From positions 62,001-126,000 of the forward strand of contig NZ_JANUDX010000006.1 in the NCBI RefSeq assembly GCF_024810105.1: a stretch of DNA of 64,000 nt. Direction: 5' to 3'. Every line of letters starts with the position of its first letter. Within the stretch, counting starts at the first letter, position 1. Below are positions 19,212 through 28,205 of the stretch, one piece after another. The position numbers and the translations under genes were made by a program. Origin of the DNA: Stenotrophomonas sp. BIGb0135 (GTDB lineage: Bacteria; Pseudomonadota; Gammaproteobacteria; Xanthomonadales; Xanthomonadaceae). The notes beneath the pieces were generated by a model. It was not told the DNA's origin. It ran no database searches and saw nothing but the letters and a program-made list of their open reading frames with translations.

Positions 19212-20930
19212 TCAGTACCCCGCCGCCTGCCCATCCTTGCGGCTCTCCGATGCGCCGTAATACACGCCGGTGTCCGGGTCGCGCAGGATCGCCTGGTAGC
19301 CGCCGTACGGGCCGTCGGCGAATACCACCCGGTGGCCCTTGCGCATCAGTGCGCGCACCGTCTCGTACGGGAAGCCGGTTTCCAGGTTGACCTCGCCGCC
19401 GTCGCTCATCGCGGTGGCCTGCCCGGTCGGTTCGGTCGAGCCCTCGTGCTGGATGCGCGGTGCGTCGCCAGCCTCCTGCAGGTTCATCCCGAAGTCGACC
19501 ATGTTCATCACGATCTGCGCATGCCCCTGCGGCTGCATCGCCCCGCCCATCACGCCGAAGCTCATCCAGGGCTTGCCGCCCTTGGTCACGAAGCCCGGGA
19601 TGATGGTCTGGAACGGGCGCTTGCCCGGCGCATAGCCGTTGGGATGGTCCTTGCGCAGCACGAACATCTCGCCGCGATCCTGCAGGATGAAGCCCAGCCC
19701 CGGCGGGGCCATGCCGCTGCCCATGCCGCGGTAGTTGGACTGGATCAGCGACACCATCATGCCGTCCGCGTCGGCCACGGTCATGTAGATCGTGTCGCCC
19801 TCCTCGAGCTGCCTGGGCGTGCCGGGCTGCACTTCGCGCAGGGCCTTGTCCATCGAGATCAGCGCGCGACGCTCGGCGGCGTAGCCCTTGGACACCAGCT
19901 TGGCCACCGGCGCCGGCTGGAACGCCGGGTCGGTGTAGAACCGGGCGCGGTCGGCGAAGGCCAGCTTCTTGGCCTCCACGAACAGGTGCACATGCTCGGG
20001 TGAGCCAAAGGCGATCTTCGAGAAGTCGTAACCCTCCAGCACATTGAGGATCTGCAGCGCCGCAATGCCCTGGCTGTTGGGCGGCAGTTCCCACACGTCA
20101 TAGCCGCGGTAATTGCTGCTCACCGGCTCGACCCACTCGCCGTGGTGGCTGGCCATGTCCTCGTAGCTGAGGTAGCCGCCATTGGCCTTGAAGTAGCTGC
20201 CGATGGTGCGGGCGATATCGCCCTTGTAGAACGCGTCGCGGCCGCCTTGGGCGATCTGTTCCAGGGTGTTGGCCAGGTTCGGGTTCTTCCACAGCTCGCC
20301 CTTGCGCGGCGCATGCCCGTTGACGGTGAACTGTTCCTTGAAGCCGGGGTACTGCGACAGCTTGGGCACCGAGCGGTCCCAGTAGTAGGCGATCACTTCG
20401 GCGACCGGGTGGCCCTCGCGCGCGTAGCGGATGGCGGGGGCCAGGTTGTCGGCCATCGCCTTGCGGCCGAAGCGCTCATGCAGCGCGAACCAGCCATCCA
20501 CGGCGCCGGGCACCGATACCGGCAACGGACCGGTAGCCGGGATCTCCTTCAGTCCGCGGCGCTGGAACTCGGCCAGGGTCAGCGACTTCGGCGACCGGCC
20601 CGAGCCGTTGTAGCCGTAGAGCTTCTGTGTCTTCGGGTCCCACACGATGGCGAACAGGTCGCCGCCGACGCCATTGCCGGTGGGCTCCATCAACCCCAGC
20701 GCGGCGTTGGCCGCGATCGCCGCGTCCACGGCCGAGCCGCCGCCCTTCATCACGTCCAGCGCGATCTGGGTGGCCAGCGGTTGGGAGGTGGCCGCCATCG
20801 CGTGCGGGGCGATCACTTCCGAGCGGGTGGCGAAGGTGTGGCCGGTGATGCGGTCGGCGGCGATGCCGGCAATGGGGAGGGCACACAGCACGGCGGCGGC
20901 AAGCAGGCCGCGGGCAAGACGTCGGGGCAC
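19212..20930 (-). CDS. ggt: gamma-glutamyltransferase (gamma-glutamyl transpeptidase)
   Basis: Periplasmic N-terminal-nucleophile enzyme that cleaves the gamma-glutamyl bond of glutathione and related compounds. The 572 residues form one precursor that self-cleaves before a threonine; here the likely site is in EEGDTIYMTVADADG. Other family stretches are GGGSAVDAAIAANAALGLMEPTGNGVGGD, GRSP, and the small-subunit motifs SNYRGMGSGMAPPGLGF and QTIIPGFV. The GTG at 20930 is chosen because CAGGAA precedes it and a signal peptide follows (ARGLLAAAVLCALPIAGIAA). An ATG at 20999 would put a proline-rich stretch before the signal peptide. Confidence 0.95.
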   Translation of the reverse strand: MPRRLARGLLAAAVLCALPIAGIAADRITGHTFATRSEVIAPHAMAATSQPLATQIALDVMKGGGSAVDAAIAANAALGLMEPTGNGVGGDLFAIVWDPKTQKLYGYNGSGRSPKSLTLAEFQRRGLKEIPATGPLPVSVPGAVDGWFALHERFGRKAMADNLAPAIRYAREGHPVAEVIAYYWDRSVPKLSQYPGFKEQFTVNGHAPRKGELWKNPNLANTLEQIAQGGRDAFYKGDIARTIGSYFKANGGYLSYEDMASHHGEWVEPVSSNYRGYDVWELPPNSQGIAALQILNVLEGYDFSKIAFGSPEHVHLFVEAKKLAFADRARFYTDPAFQPAPVAKLVSKGYAAERRALISMDKALREVQPGTPRQLEEGDTIYMTVADADGMMVSLIQSNYRGMGSGMAPPGLGFILQDRGEMFVLRKDHPNGYAPGKRPFQTIIPGFVTKGGKPWMSFGVMGGAMQPQGHAQIVMNMVDFGMNLQEAGDAPRIQHEGSTEPTGQATAMSDGGEVNLETGFPYETVRALMRKGHRVVFADGPYGGYQAILRDPDTGVYYGASESRKDGQAAGY

Positions 20931-21160
20931 GGGAGGTTCCTGGAGGGGTGGTAGCCCCACCGATAGTGGCGGCAGTGGCCCGTCCATGGCATCCGACAAT
21001 GGTCATGCTGCTGCTCGTGAAACGGACCGGAATCCGCGCAGAAGCGGCCCTGAAAATAGTGAATTCCGGTTCACCACAACGCTTTCAGCCGCAACCATCC
21101 TTGTGCGGCGGGCCTTTGCGCTGGATGCAGGCGAAACCGTTGGAAATGTGCCGGCAAAGG

Positions 21161-21197
21161 TTGACAGCGCCAAAACCGCTGTGGTTTTCTCGATCTC
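21161..21197 (+). promoter_or_regulatory. candidate promoter of the ilv attenuator leader
   Basis: A perfect TTGACA lies at 21161-21166. At 17-bp spacing the -10 position reads GTTTTC, a weak match. Transcription would then begin at or just before the leader-peptide ATG at 21198, which has no Shine-Dalgarno sequence. That fits a leaderless or nearly leaderless start. Confidence 0.45.
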
Positions 21198-21323
21198 ATG
21201 TTGCAGCGCACAGCCACCCGCGAATCCATCCAGCACGCCGACACCGGCGGGGCCTCGATCCGTTCGCTTCTCGTCCTCGTACTTATTACCCAACCAACAG
21301 GTGCGGGACGGACCGGCGTGTAA
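21198..21323 (+). CDS. ilv operon leader peptide (attenuation)
   Basis: Short frame of 41 codons: MLQRTATRES, IQHADTGGAS, IRSLLVLVLI, TQPTGAGRTG, V. The stretch LLVLVLIT (21267-21290) contains all three branched-chain amino acids plus threonine. It uses CTT, CTC, GTA and ATT, codons that are rare in this GC-rich DNA where CTG, GTG and ATC dominate, so charging of the tRNAs would be sensed sharply. The stop at 21321 lies past one arm of an antiterminator. This is the control logic of ilv leader peptides in enterobacteria, placed 260 bp before ilvC. Its function is regulatory translation, not a stable product. Confidence 0.85.
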   Translation: MLQRTATRESIQHADTGGASIRSLLVLVLITQPTGAGRTGV

Positions 21324-21377
21324 GCAAGACTGCCAGGTATCCATCAAAACCCGCACCCACCCAGGTGCGGGTTTTTT
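21259..21377 (+). promoter_or_regulatory. transcription attenuator with exclusive RNA pairings
   Basis: Four segments can be read. Segment 1, TCCGTTC (21259-21265), pairs with GGACGGA (21306-21312) in segment 2. Segment 2, GGTGCGGG (21300-21307), pairs perfectly with segment 3, CCCGCACC (21350-21357), as antiterminator. Segment 3 also pairs with segment 4, GGTGCGGG (21364-21371), as terminator, because CAGGTGCGGG is repeated exactly at 21298-21307 and 21362-21371. A ribosome stalled on LLVLVLIT would cover segment 1 and free segment 2; one reaching the stop would cover segment 2 and permit termination. Confidence 0.85.
21346..21377 (+). terminator. attenuator terminator hairpin of the ilv leader
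   Basis: AAAACCCGCACC (21346-21357) and GGTGCGGGTTTT (21364-21375) form a 12-bp stem with a six-base loop. Six T occupy 21372-21377. It is a strong intrinsic terminator 23 bases after the leader peptide stop codon. Confidence 0.92.
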
Positions 21378-21431
21378 CGTTTCAGAGCCCCTCGATTCCT
21401 CCCCTCCCCCTTTTCGACTGCCCTTGCCGCC

Positions 21432-21542
21432 ATGACCCGCCAGCCCGCCAGCACCGCTTCCACGCCCACCGCCTGCCCGGCGGCGTGCGTTGGTGGCATG
21501 GCGCGCGCCACTCCTTCCCCTGACTGGCCGACGTGTCCCTGA
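21432..21542 (+). CDS. possible second short leader frame before ilvC
   Basis: A 36-codon frame ([36 protein letters not shown]) ends with TGA at 21540-21542, inside the loop of the second terminator. A translating ribosome would therefore open that hairpin. It is rich in Thr, Pro, Ala and Cys. There is no Shine-Dalgarno sequence before ATG 21432 or the internal ATG 21498, so translation is doubtful. Confidence 0.25.
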   Translation: MTRQPASTASTPTACPAACVGGMARATPSPDWPTCP

Positions 21543-21560
21543 CCGTCGGCCATTTTTTTT
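21525..21560 (+). terminator. second intrinsic terminator, 23 bases before ilvC
   Basis: TGGCCGACG (21525-21533) pairs perfectly with CGTCGGCCA (21544-21552) and is followed directly by eight T (21553-21560). The ilvC ribosome site AAGGA is at 21571-21575. There is no room for a promoter between this terminator and ilvC, so transcripts from the leader must pass it. That implies it is conditional or leaky. Confidence 0.85.
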
Positions 21561-21583
21561 CTTTCCGCCAAAGGATCTCCCCC

Positions 21584-22558
21584 ATGAGCACCAACGACCT
21601 GCCCCAGATCAAGATCGCTGTTGTCGGCTACGGCAGCCAGGGCCGCGCGCACGCGCTGAACCTGCGCGAATCCGGCTTCGACGTCGTCATCGGGCTGCGC
21701 CCGGGCGGTCCCACCGAGGTCAAGGCACAGGCCGACGGCTTCACCGTCAAGGCCCCGGCCGAGGCGGTCAAGGAGGCCGACCTGGTGGCCGTGCTGACCC
21801 CGGACATGGTGCAGAAGAAGCTCTACGAGGACGTGCTCGCCCCCAACATGAAACAGGGCGCGGTGCTGTTGTTCGCGCATGGCCTGAACGTGCATTTCGA
21901 CATGATCAAGCCGCGCGACGACCTGGACGTGGTGCTGGTCGCGCCGAAGGGCCCGGGTGCGCTGGTGCGCCGTGAGTACGAGATCGGCCGCGGCGTGCCG
22001 TGCATCTGGGCGGTCTACCAGGACAGGAGCGGCAAGGCCGCCGACTACGCGCTGGCCTACGCCACCGGCCTGGGCGGCGCACGCGCCAACCTGATCCAGA
22101 CCACCTTCAAGGAAGAGACCGAGACCGATCTGTTCGGCGAGCAGGCGGTGCTGTGCGGCGGTGCCTCGGCGCTGGTCCAGGCTGGTTTCGAAACGCTGGT
22201 GGAAGCCGGTTACCAGCCGGAAATCGCCTACTACGAAGTGCTGCACGAACTGAAGCTGATCGTGGACCTGTTCTACGAAGGCGGCATCACCCGCATGCTG
22301 GAGTTCATCTCCGAAACCGCGCAGTACGGCGACTACGTCAGCGGCCCGCGCGTCATCGACGCCGGTACCAAGGCGCGCATGAAGGACGTGCTGACCGACA
22401 TCCAGAACGGCACCTTCACCAAGAACTGGGTGGCCGAGTACGAAGCGGGCCTGCCCAACTACACCAGGTTCAAGCAGGCCGACCTGGAGCATCCGATCGA
22501 AAAGGTAGGCAAGGAACTGCGCGCCAAGATGGTCTGGTTGCAAAGTCAAGCCGCGTAA
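21584..22558 (+). CDS. ilvC: ketol-acid reductoisomerase (NADP+), short class I
   Basis: Converts acetolactate and acetohydroxybutyrate to the dihydroxy acids of valine, leucine and isoleucine synthesis, using NADPH and Mg2+. The 324 residues begin almost directly at the Rossmann motif ([22 protein letters not shown]), slightly shorter at the N-terminus than most class I enzymes. [15 protein letters not shown] forms the cofactor-specificity loop. Metal and substrate residues lie in [34 protein letters not shown] and [20 protein letters not shown] 21584 has AAGGA eight bases upstream. It is first of the attenuated operon and 39 bp before ilvG. Confidence 0.97.
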   Translation: MSTNDLPQIKIAVVGYGSQGRAHALNLRESGFDVVIGLRPGGPTEVKAQADGFTVKAPAEAVKEADLVAVLTPDMVQKKLYEDVLAPNMKQGAVLLFAHGLNVHFDMIKPRDDLDVVLVAPKGPGALVRREYEIGRGVPCIWAVYQDRSGKAADYALAYATGLGGARANLIQTTFKEETETDLFGEQAVLCGGASALVQAGFETLVEAGYQPEIAYYEVLHELKLIVDLFYEGGITRMLEFISETAQYGDYVSGPRVIDAGTKARMKDVLTDIQNGTFTKNWVAEYEAGLPNYTRFKQADLEHPIEKVGKELRAKMVWLQSQAA

Positions 22559-22597
22559 CCGCGCGGCTCCCCCACCCGCTTTCGTAAAGGTCACCGC

Positions 22598-24331
22598 ATG
22601 AACACCTCCGCACACAGCACCGCGCCCCGCAACGGCGCACGCTGGTTGACGCAGGCCCTGGAAGCCGAGGGCGTGCACACGCTGTTCGGCTACCCCGGCG
22701 GCACCATCATGCCGTTCTACGACGCCCTGGTGGATTCGGGGCTGAAGCACATCCTGGTCCGCCACGAACAAGGCGCGGCACTGGCCGCCAACGGTTATGC
22801 CCGTGCCAGCGGCCAGGTCGGCGTCTGTGTCGCCACCTCCGGCCCGGGCGCCTCCAACCTGGTTACCGGCATCGCCGATGCGATGCTGGATTCGGTGCCG
22901 ATGGTCTGCATCACCGGCCAGGTCGCCACCCCGCTGCTGGGCACCGACGCGTTCCAGGAGCTGGACGTATTCGGGCTGACCATGCCGATCGTCAAGCACA
23001 GCTGGCTGGTGCGCTCGGTGGACGACCTGCCGCGCGTGGTCCGTGAAGCGTTCCGCATTGCGCGCGAAGGCCGCCCCGGTCCGGTCCTGATCGACCTGCC
23101 CAAGGACGTGCAGATCGCCGATGCCTCGCACCTGCCGGCGCACACCCCGGCCACGGTGAGCCCGCCGCCGGCACCGCAGGACGACGCAGTGGCGCAGGCC
23201 ATTGCCGCGATCGCCGCCGCCGAGAAGCCGGTGGTCTACGCCGGCGGTGGCGTGGCGCTGGGCGATGCGGTGGAGGACTTCCGCGCGTTCGTGGAGGCCA
23301 GCGCCATTCCCACCGTGCTGACCCTGCGTGGGCTGGGCGCGCTGCCGCCACAGCACCCGCACTACCTGGGCATGCTGGGCATGCACGGCGCCCGCGCGGC
23401 CAACATGGCCGTGCAGGAGAGCGATCTGCTGGTGGTGGTGGGCGCGCGCTTCGACGACCGCGCCACCGGCAAGTTGAACGAGTTCGCCCCGTTCGCGCGG
23501 GTCATCCACATCGACGCCGATGCGTATGAGATCTCCAAGCTGCGCAGTGCCGACATCGCCGTGCCGGGCAACGTGGGCGGCGCGCTGCGTGCGCTGACCG
23601 CCGCTGCCACCGCGCCGGCCTCGCAGGAGGCGTGGCGCAAGCGGTGCGGCACCCATCGCGAGCGGTTCGCCGCGCGCTACGACGCCCCGGGCAAGCACAT
23701 CTACGCCCCGGCGCTGCTGAAGCGCCTGAGCGAGCTGGCCCCGAGCGATGCGATCATTGCCTGCGACGTGGGCCAGCACCAGATGTGGGTGGCCCAGCAC
23801 TGCCGCTTCAACCATCCGCGCAACCACCTGACCAGCGGCGCGCTGGGCACCATGGGCTTCGGCCTGCCGGCGGCGATGGGTGCGCAGTTCGCCTGCCCCG
23901 ACCGCACCGTGGTGCTGGTGTCCGGCGATGGCAGCTTCATGATGAACGTGCAGGAGCTGGCCACCATCGCCCGCTGCCGCCTGCCGGTGAAGATCGTGCT
24001 GCTGGACAACAGTTCGCTGGGCATGGTGCGCCAGTGGCAGGAACTGTTCTTCGCCGAGCGTTACAGCGAGATCGACCTGTCCGACAACCCGGACTTCGCC
24101 GCGCTGGCCCAGGTGTTCGGCATTCCCGCCACCCGCATCGAGGCCCGCGACGACGTCGAGGGCGGCCTGGCCGCGCTGCTGGCCCAGCCGGGCCCGGCGC
24201 TGCTGCACGTGGCCATCGATGCCCGCGCCAACGTGTGGCCGCTGGTCCCGCCCAACAACGCCAACAGCACCATGCTGGAAAGCAATCCAGCCCATCAGTC
24301 CCAGGAGTTCCCCAATGCAATACCGGCTTGA
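22598..24331 (+). CDS. ilvG: acetolactate synthase large (catalytic) subunit
   Basis: Thiamine-diphosphate enzyme that condenses two pyruvates to acetolactate, or pyruvate with 2-oxobutyrate. The 577 residues show the N-terminal pyrimidine-binding domain (FGYPGGTIMPFYDAL, HEQGAALAANGYARASG with the catalytic glutamate), the central domain (VGARFDDRATGKLNEFAP) and the C-terminal ThDP-Mg domain (SGDGSFMMNVQELATIARCRLPVKIVLLDN). The last 17 bases overlap ilvM, giving translational coupling of catalytic and regulatory subunits. The name ilvG is chosen because the partner is the short IlvM type. Confidence 0.96.
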   Translation: MNTSAHSTAPRNGARWLTQALEAEGVHTLFGYPGGTIMPFYDALVDSGLKHILVRHEQGAALAANGYARASGQVGVCVATSGPGASNLVTGIADAMLDSVPMVCITGQVATPLLGTDAFQELDVFGLTMPIVKHSWLVRSVDDLPRVVREAFRIAREGRPGPVLIDLPKDVQIADASHLPAHTPATVSPPPAPQDDAVAQAIAAIAAAEKPVVYAGGGVALGDAVEDFRAFVEASAIPTVLTLRGLGALPPQHPHYLGMLGMHGARAANMAVQESDLLVVVGARFDDRATGKLNEFAPFARVIHIDADAYEISKLRSADIAVPGNVGGALRALTAAATAPASQEAWRKRCGTHRERFAARYDAPGKHIYAPALLKRLSELAPSDAIIACDVGQHQMWVAQHCRFNHPRNHLTSGALGTMGFGLPAAMGAQFACPDRTVVLVSGDGSFMMNVQELATIARCRLPVKIVLLDNSSLGMVRQWQELFFAERYSEIDLSDNPDFAALAQVFGIPATRIEARDDVEGGLAALLAQPGPALLHVAIDARANVWPLVPPNNANSTMLESNPAHQSQEFPNAIPA

Positions 24332-24575
24332 CCTGGTGCTGGTTCCCGCCGAGGGCGCGCTGCTGCGCGTGATCGGCATGGCCGAACGCCGCGGCTTCGC
24401 GCCGCGCGCGATCGCCGGTGCGCCCAACGCGGCCGACAACGGCCGCTGGCACCTGCAGATGGTGGTGGACAGCAGCCGTCCGCCGGAGACCCTGTGCCGC
24501 CAGATCGAGAAGATCTACGACTGTGTCTCGGTGCGCATCAGCGCGCTGGAACCCGGTACCGGAGTATCGGTATGA
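24315..24575 (+). CDS. ilvM: acetolactate synthase small (regulatory) subunit, IlvM type
   Basis: Product of 86 residues consisting of one ACT domain (YRLDLVLVPAEGALLRVIGMAERRGFAP...WHLQMVVDSSRPPETLCRQIEKIYDCVSVRI). It binds the large subunit and raises its activity; the short IlvM class lacks the C-terminal domain of IlvN/IlvH. ATG 24315 has CAGGAG nine bases upstream and overlaps the end of ilvG in another frame. No separate promoter is visible. Confidence 0.92.
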   Translation: MQYRLDLVLVPAEGALLRVIGMAERRGFAPRAIAGAPNAADNGRWHLQMVVDSSRPPETLCRQIEKIYDCVSVRISALEPGTGVSV

Positions 24576-24731
24576 ACGCCCGCACCGTTTCCACGGTGCC
24601 GGTACGGAGGTCTCTTCTCGAAGCACGGGGATGTGCAAGTGGTGCGCGTGCAGGATGCATGGCGTCGCACCGCGCTGGGGCGTCGTGGCACCGCGCAGCG
24701 CATGCCGGCGATCACCGTGGCCGGGGGCAAA

Positions 24732-25829
24732 ATGCCCACTAGCGGTGCCCCGCAGGAACCGGACGTAGGCGAGGTAAGCGTCGCCGACGTGCTGGCCGCG
24801 CAGGCGCGGCTGCGTCGCTATCTGCCACCCACCCCGCTGCATTACGCCGAGCGCTTCGGCGTGTGGCTGAAGCTGGAGAACCTGCAGCGCACCGGTTCCT
24901 ACAAGGTGCGCGGCGCGCTGAACGCGCTGCTGGCCGGGCGCGAGCGCGGTGACGACCGCCCGGTGATCTGCGCCTCGGCCGGCAACCACGCCCAGGGCGT
25001 GGCCTGGGCAGCGTATCGCCTGGACATCCCGGCGATCACGGTGATGCCGCACGGCGCACCGGCCACCAAGATCGCGGGCGTGGCCCACTGGGGCGCCACC
25101 GTGCGCCAGCACGGCACCAGCTACGACGAGGCGTACGCCTTCGCGCGTGCGCTGGCCGACCAGCACGGCTACCGGTTCCTGTCCGCATTCGACGACCCCG
25201 ACGTGATCGCCGGGCAAGGCACGCTGGGCATCGAGCTGGCGCCGCATGCGCCGGACGTGGTGATCGTGCCGATCGGCGGCGGTGGCCTGGCCTCCGGTGT
25301 GGCGCTGGCGCTGAAATCGCAGGGCGTGCGCATCGTCGGCGCACAGGTCGAGGGCGTCGATTCGATGGCCCGCGCGATCCGCGGTGATGTCCGCGAAATA
25401 GCCCCGGTGGCCACGCTGGCCGACGGGGTCAAGGTCAAGATCCCCGGCTTCCTGACCCGCAAGCTGTGCAGCGCGCTGCTGGACGATGTGGTGATCGTGC
25501 GCGAAGCCGAGCTGCGCGAAACCCTGGTGCGGCTGGCGCTGGAAGAACATGTCATCGCCGAGGGCGCCGGTGCCCTGGCCCTGGCAGCCGGGCGCCGCGT
25601 GGCCGGCAAGCGCAAGTGCGCGGTGGTCAGCGGCGGCAACATCGACGCGATGGTGCTGGCCCAGTTGCTGGCCGACATCCGCCCCCGCCCGCCGCGCAAA
25701 CCCCGCCGCCGCGCCAGCGAGCGAACGCGACTATCCCTGCCGACCGCGCTCGCCCCACCCAAGATTCCCGCTGCTTCCCCTTCCTTTGTGACCCCATCCG
25801 ACATCGCTGTCGAGGAGACCTCCTGGTGA
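24732..25829 (+). CDS. tdcB: threonine dehydratase, short form without ACT domain
   Basis: PLP enzyme that deaminates threonine to 2-oxobutyrate, the isoleucine precursor. The PLP lysine lies in [17 protein letters not shown]; the glycine loop reads [10 protein letters not shown] and [14 protein letters not shown] contacts the cofactor phosphate region. With start ATG 24732 it has 365 residues. It ends with a basic, proline-rich tail of about 45 residues and has no C-terminal ACT-like domain, so it resembles the catabolic TdcB rather than feedback-inhibited IlvA, although it lies in a biosynthetic operon. GTG 24633 or ATG 24702 are alternative starts. The stop overlaps the leuA start. Confidence 0.9.
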   Translation: MPTSGAPQEPDVGEVSVADVLAAQARLRRYLPPTPLHYAERFGVWLKLENLQRTGSYKVRGALNALLAGRERGDDRPVICASAGNHAQGVAWAAYRLDIPAITVMPHGAPATKIAGVAHWGATVRQHGTSYDEAYAFARALADQHGYRFLSAFDDPDVIAGQGTLGIELAPHAPDVVIVPIGGGGLASGVALALKSQGVRIVGAQVEGVDSMARAIRGDVREIAPVATLADGVKVKIPGFLTRKLCSALLDDVVIVREAELRETLVRLALEEHVIAEGAGALALAAGRRVAGKRKCAVVSGGNIDAMVLAQLLADIRPRPPRKPRRRASERTRLSLPTALAPPKIPAASPSFVTPSDIAVEETSW

Positions 25830-27379
25830 CCACGCCCAACTCCCCCCGCATTAGAATTTTCGACACCACCCTGCGTGACGGCGAGCAATCGCCCGGCTGC
25901 AGCATGAGCCCGCAGCAGAAACTGGTGATGGCCCGTGCGCTGGACGAGCTGGGCGTGGACATCATCGAAACCGGCTTCCCGGCCAGCTCGCAGTCCGACC
26001 GCGAAGCGATGGCGATGATCGGCCGCGAAGTGCGCCGGCCGACGCTGGCGGTGCTGTCGCGCTGCCTGGCCGCCGATATCGAAACCTCGGCCAAGGCCCT
26101 GGAAGCCGCGGCCAACGCGCGCCTGCACGTGTTCCTGTCCACCAGCCCGCTGCACCGCGAGCACAAGCTGCGGATGAGCCGCGAGCAGGTACTGGAATCG
26201 GTACACAAGCACGTCAGCCTGGCGCGCAGCTACATCGATGACGTGGAGTTTTCCGCCGAGGACGCCACCCGCACCGAGGAAGACTTCCTGATCGAGGTGG
26301 CGCGCGTGGCCGTGGCCGCCGGCGCCACCACCATCAACCTGCCCGACACGGTCGGCTTCACCACCCCCGAAGAGATCCGCGGCATGTTCCAGCGCGTCAT
26401 CGCCGGGGTGCCCGACAGCGACCGCATCATCTTCAGTGCCCATTGCCACAACGACCTGGGCCTGGCCGTGGCCAACTCGCTGGCGGCCATCGAAGGCGGC
26501 GCACGCCAGGTGGAATGCACCATCAACGGCATCGGCGAGCGGGCCGGCAACTGCTCGCTGGAAGAGATCGCCATGGTGCTGAAGGTCCGCAATGCCTTCT
26601 ACGAGGAAGACACCCGCATCAATACCCCGCGCATCGTCTCCACCTCGCAGCTGCTGCAGCGCCTGGTCGGCATGCCGGTACAGCGCAACAAGGCGATCGT
26701 CGGTGCCAACGCGTTCGCGCACGAGTCGGGCATCCACCAGCACGGCATGCTGCGCCACCGCGGCACCTACGAAATCATGCGCCCGGAAGACGTGGGCTGG
26801 GAGTCCTCGCAGATGGTGCTGGGCCGCCACAGCGGCCGCGCGGCGGTCGAGCAGCGCCTGCGTGCGCTGGGCTTCTGGCTGGACGAGGAAGAACTGAAGC
26901 ACGTGTTCGAGCAGTTCAAGGCGCTGTGCGAGCAGCAGCGCGTGGTCACCGACGCCGACCTGCAGGTGCTGATGCAGGGCAGCGCCACCCAGAACGGTTA
27001 CCGCCTGGCCTCGATGACCATCAGTGACGTGGGCAGCCGCGCCAATGCGCTGGTCGAGCTGTCCGACCCGGACGGCAACCGCGTGGCCGAGACCTCTCAG
27101 GGCGATGGCCCGGTGGATGCGCTGTTCGGCGCGCTGTCGGCCGCCACCGGCGTGCAGCTGATGCTGGACAGCTACCACGTGCACAGCGTGGGCATCGGCG
27201 CCGATGCACGCGGCGAAGCCAACCTGAGCGTGCGCCACGACGGCGTGGAGTACGAAGGCACCGGCACCAGCCGCGACATCATCGAAGCCTCCGCCCTGGC
27301 CTGGCTGGACGTGGCCAACCGCCTGCTGCGCCAGCGCAACGCCACCGCCGAACAACCCGCGGCCAGCGCCGCCGCCTGA
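25826..27379 (+). CDS. leuA: 2-isopropylmalate synthase
   Basis: First enzyme of leucine synthesis: condenses 2-oxoisovalerate with acetyl-CoA. The 517 residues begin with the GTG at 25826, which overlaps the TGA of the preceding gene and has GAGGAG eight bases upstream. The TIM-barrel catalytic domain shows [26 protein letters not shown] and the metal histidines in [39 protein letters not shown]. The C-terminal LeuA regulatory dimer domain (about 390-510, with [23 protein letters not shown]) gives leucine feedback control. It is last in the ilvCGM-tdcB-leuA group. Confidence 0.97.
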   Translation: MTTPNSPRIRIFDTTLRDGEQSPGCSMSPQQKLVMARALDELGVDIIETGFPASSQSDREAMAMIGREVRRPTLAVLSRCLAADIETSAKALEAAANARLHVFLSTSPLHREHKLRMSREQVLESVHKHVSLARSYIDDVEFSAEDATRTEEDFLIEVARVAVAAGATTINLPDTVGFTTPEEIRGMFQRVIAGVPDSDRIIFSAHCHNDLGLAVANSLAAIEGGARQVECTINGIGERAGNCSLEEIAMVLKVRNAFYEEDTRINTPRIVSTSQLLQRLVGMPVQRNKAIVGANAFAHESGIHQHGMLRHRGTYEIMRPEDVGWESSQMVLGRHSGRAAVEQRLRALGFWLDEEELKHVFEQFKALCEQQRVVTDADLQVLMQGSATQNGYRLASMTISDVGSRANALVELSDPDGNRVAETSQGDGPVDALFGALSAATGVQLMLDSYHVHSVGIGADARGEANLSVRHDGVEYEGTGTSRDIIEASALAWLDVANRLLRQRNATAEQPAASAAA

Positions 27380-27388
27380 GGAGTCTGC

Positions 27389-28171
27389 ATGAGCGCCTTC
27401 GACAGCCACACCACCCCCGACGCCGGCCAGCAGTGGAACGCGCACGACTACGCCATCGACGCCGGCTTCGTGCCCGTGCTCGGCGGTGCGGTCGCGCGGC
27501 TGCTCGATCCGCAGCGCGGTGAACGCATCCTCGACCTGGGTTGCGGCGACGGCGTGTTGAGCGTCGACCTGGCGCTCAGCGGCGCGCACATCACCGGCGT
27601 GGACGCCTCGCCGGAGCTGGTCGGCGGCGCGCGCGCACGTGGCATCGAGGCACATGTCATGGATGCCCATGCCCTGACCTTCACCCGCCAGTTCGATGCG
27701 GTGTTCAGCAACGCCGCCCTGCACTGGATGCGCGGTGCCGACCAGGTGATCGCCGGCGTTACCCGTGCGCTGAAGCCGGGCGGCCGCTTCGTGGCCGAGA
27801 TGGGCGGGCACGGCAACGTGGTGGCCATCACCAGCGCGCTGCAGGCCGCCCTGTGCGGCAACGGCCACGCGGTGCCGGCGTTCCCGTGGCACTTCCCCAC
27901 CGCCGACGACTACGCCGAGCGCCTGCGCGCGCACGGCTTCCAGGTGCGTTACATCGAGATGCAGGCCCGTCCCACCGCATTGCCCACCGGCATGCGCGGC
28001 TGGCTGCGCACCTTTGCATCGCCGTTCCTGACCGGCCTGGACGCTACACAGCGCCAGCGCGTCATCGACGACGCGGTCGCGCTGCTCGAGCCCACCCAGT
28101 GCGACGCGCGCGGCCAGTGGACCGCCGATTACGTGCGGCTGCGCTTCGATGCGCGCCTGCGCACCGTTTGA
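27389..28171 (+). CDS. class I SAM-dependent methyltransferase
   Basis: Cytoplasmic protein of 260 residues of the Methyltransf_11/25 type. Motif I is [19 protein letters not shown], followed by [29 protein letters not shown] and [19 protein letters not shown]. The SNAALHWM stretch is typical of trans-aconitate-methyltransferase-like proteins, so that or another small carboxylic acid may be methylated. It lies 9 bp after leuA and 34 bp before leuC, inserted in the leucine genes and very probably cotranscribed. Whether it acts in leucine metabolism is unknown. Confidence 0.85.
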   Translation: MSAFDSHTTPDAGQQWNAHDYAIDAGFVPVLGGAVARLLDPQRGERILDLGCGDGVLSVDLALSGAHITGVDASPELVGGARARGIEAHVMDAHALTFTRQFDAVFSNAALHWMRGADQVIAGVTRALKPGGRFVAEMGGHGNVVAITSALQAALCGNGHAVPAFPWHFPTADDYAERLRAHGFQVRYIEMQARPTALPTGMRGWLRTFASPFLTGLDATQRQRVIDDAVALLEPTQCDARGQWTADYVRLRFDARLRTV

Positions 28172-28205
28172 CCTATCTTTGACACGAACACAGCAAGGCC
28201 ATTCC

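Noticed and set aside
24633..24731. 33-residue N-terminal extension of threonine dehydratase
   Set aside because: It is not needed for the PLP fold, begins with GTG without a good ribosome site, and lies in the gap after ilvM. It remains possible.
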